Source: Burkholderiales bacterium (GTDB lineage: Bacteria; Pseudomonadota; Gammaproteobacteria; Burkholderiales; Burkholderiaceae_C). Taken from it: a stretch of DNA of 58,881 nucleotides. Made by a program: the position numbers and the translations under genes. The first letter of the stretch is position 1. Each line of letters opens with the position of its first letter. The stretch lies in contig RXJV01000071.1 in the NCBI GenBank assembly GCA_003963075.1, positions 1 to 58,881 of the forward strand, read 5' to 3'. Under the pieces are notes generated by a model that worked only from the letters and a program-made list of their open reading frames with translations, made no database searches and was not told the DNA's origin. Of this stretch, positions 58,551 through 58,881 are shown piece by piece.

Positions 58551-58881
58551 GCGATTCCCCCGGGATGAGCCCTTGTTGCGCCTGCCGTTGACAACGGCTG
58601 CGCCGTCCAACCGCGAGTCGGTGGGTTTGCAACGGTATCGAAGGACACTTTACGCCCGGACGGCCCTGTTCCAGAAGCGCGCGGCGAGCGATCGATATTC
58701 CGCAGCCCAGCTCCGCGCATGACGCAGCCATCGCGGCGCTGCGTAAACCCCTTCATGCCGGTGCGCTGAGCAGTGTCGCGCGCCTGCCATCAGGCCTGAT
58801 CCAACCGGGTCCGCGGTCGTCAATCATGACGATGTGCTGGGTCCACCCGTTGCATAGAGTGCGCCGGCCGATTTCTGGCGA
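58551..58881. other. Window end, no gene seen
   Basis: About 330 bases with mixed composition lie upstream of the histidine kinase. They presumably hold its promoter, but no clear -35/-10 pair or gene is visible on either strand. Confidence 0.4.

Overview
This is a GC-rich bacterial chromosome segment with dense, single-copy housekeeping and sensory genes. The gene set suggests a betaproteobacterium of the order Burkholderiales, probably near Rubrivivax, Roseateles, Pelomonas or Leptothrix. Points in favour are a poly-hydroxybutyrate-type operon (patatin, acetoacetate decarboxylase, 3-hydroxybutyrate dehydrogenase), GTP-dependent PEP carboxykinase, a Bug-type binding protein, a PrsT-type lipoprotein, an ArgP/ArgO pair, and a Burkholderiales-style GC-rich repeat inside recG. 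The genus is inference. I saw no tRNA, rRNA, CRISPR array, transposase or phage gene.

Layout. 0.1-1.9 kb: an enoyl-CoA hydratase-like protein and a PAS-domain protein. 2.0-5.1 kb: a compact operon of a twin-arginine-exported cysteine-containing protein, a PqqD-like protein, an HPr-kinase-like protein and a nucleotidyltransferase (the HPr-rel-A type of system). It is followed by about 0.67 kb of apparently empty DNA and a tiny membrane-protein frame. 6.0-8.9 kb: argP diverging from argO, then dadA. 8.9-13.7 kb: a large TPR lipoprotein (PrsT type), an Hsp70-like protein and a UPF0149 protein that overlaps it tail to tail. 13.7-18.0 kb: a very strong intrinsic terminator with no obvious gene in front of it, gshA, and a coupled Bug/SulP pair. 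18.2-21.1 kb: the ketone-body/PHB operon. 21.4-28.7 kb: XdhC, an acyltransferase, a ferritin-like/4Fe-4S/double-CDGSH fusion, and an overlapping hybrid histidine kinase.

28.8-33.2 kb: pckG, a CAAX-type protease of the exosortase-associated kind and a CapA-family protein. 33.4-39.0 kb: an MFS-acyltransferase fusion, a PhnD-like binding protein with an adjacent histidine kinase, and a small membrane protein. 39.0-45.8 kb: tgt and queA, separated by an opposite-strand binding-protein gene, then a His-rich small protein, a second binding protein, and recG carrying an in-frame repeat insertion. 45.9-50.9 kb: a small lipoprotein; the overlapping operon LytS-type kinase, LytTR regulator and phosphofructokinase; an alpha/beta hydrolase; and a cyclophilin lipoprotein. 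50.9-58.6 kb: an M3 oligopeptidase, panB-panC, oxyR, and a histidine kinase overlapping a sugar-type binding protein.

Themes. Signal transduction is prominent: four histidine kinases, of which two lie next to periplasmic binding proteins without transport genes. The strongest candidate for an under-described system is the 2.0-5.1 kb HPr-rel-A operon with a plausible exported substrate. Next are the ferritin/CDGSH fusion joined to a hybrid kinase, and exosortase-associated parts (PrsT, CAAX protease) present without an exosortase in the window.
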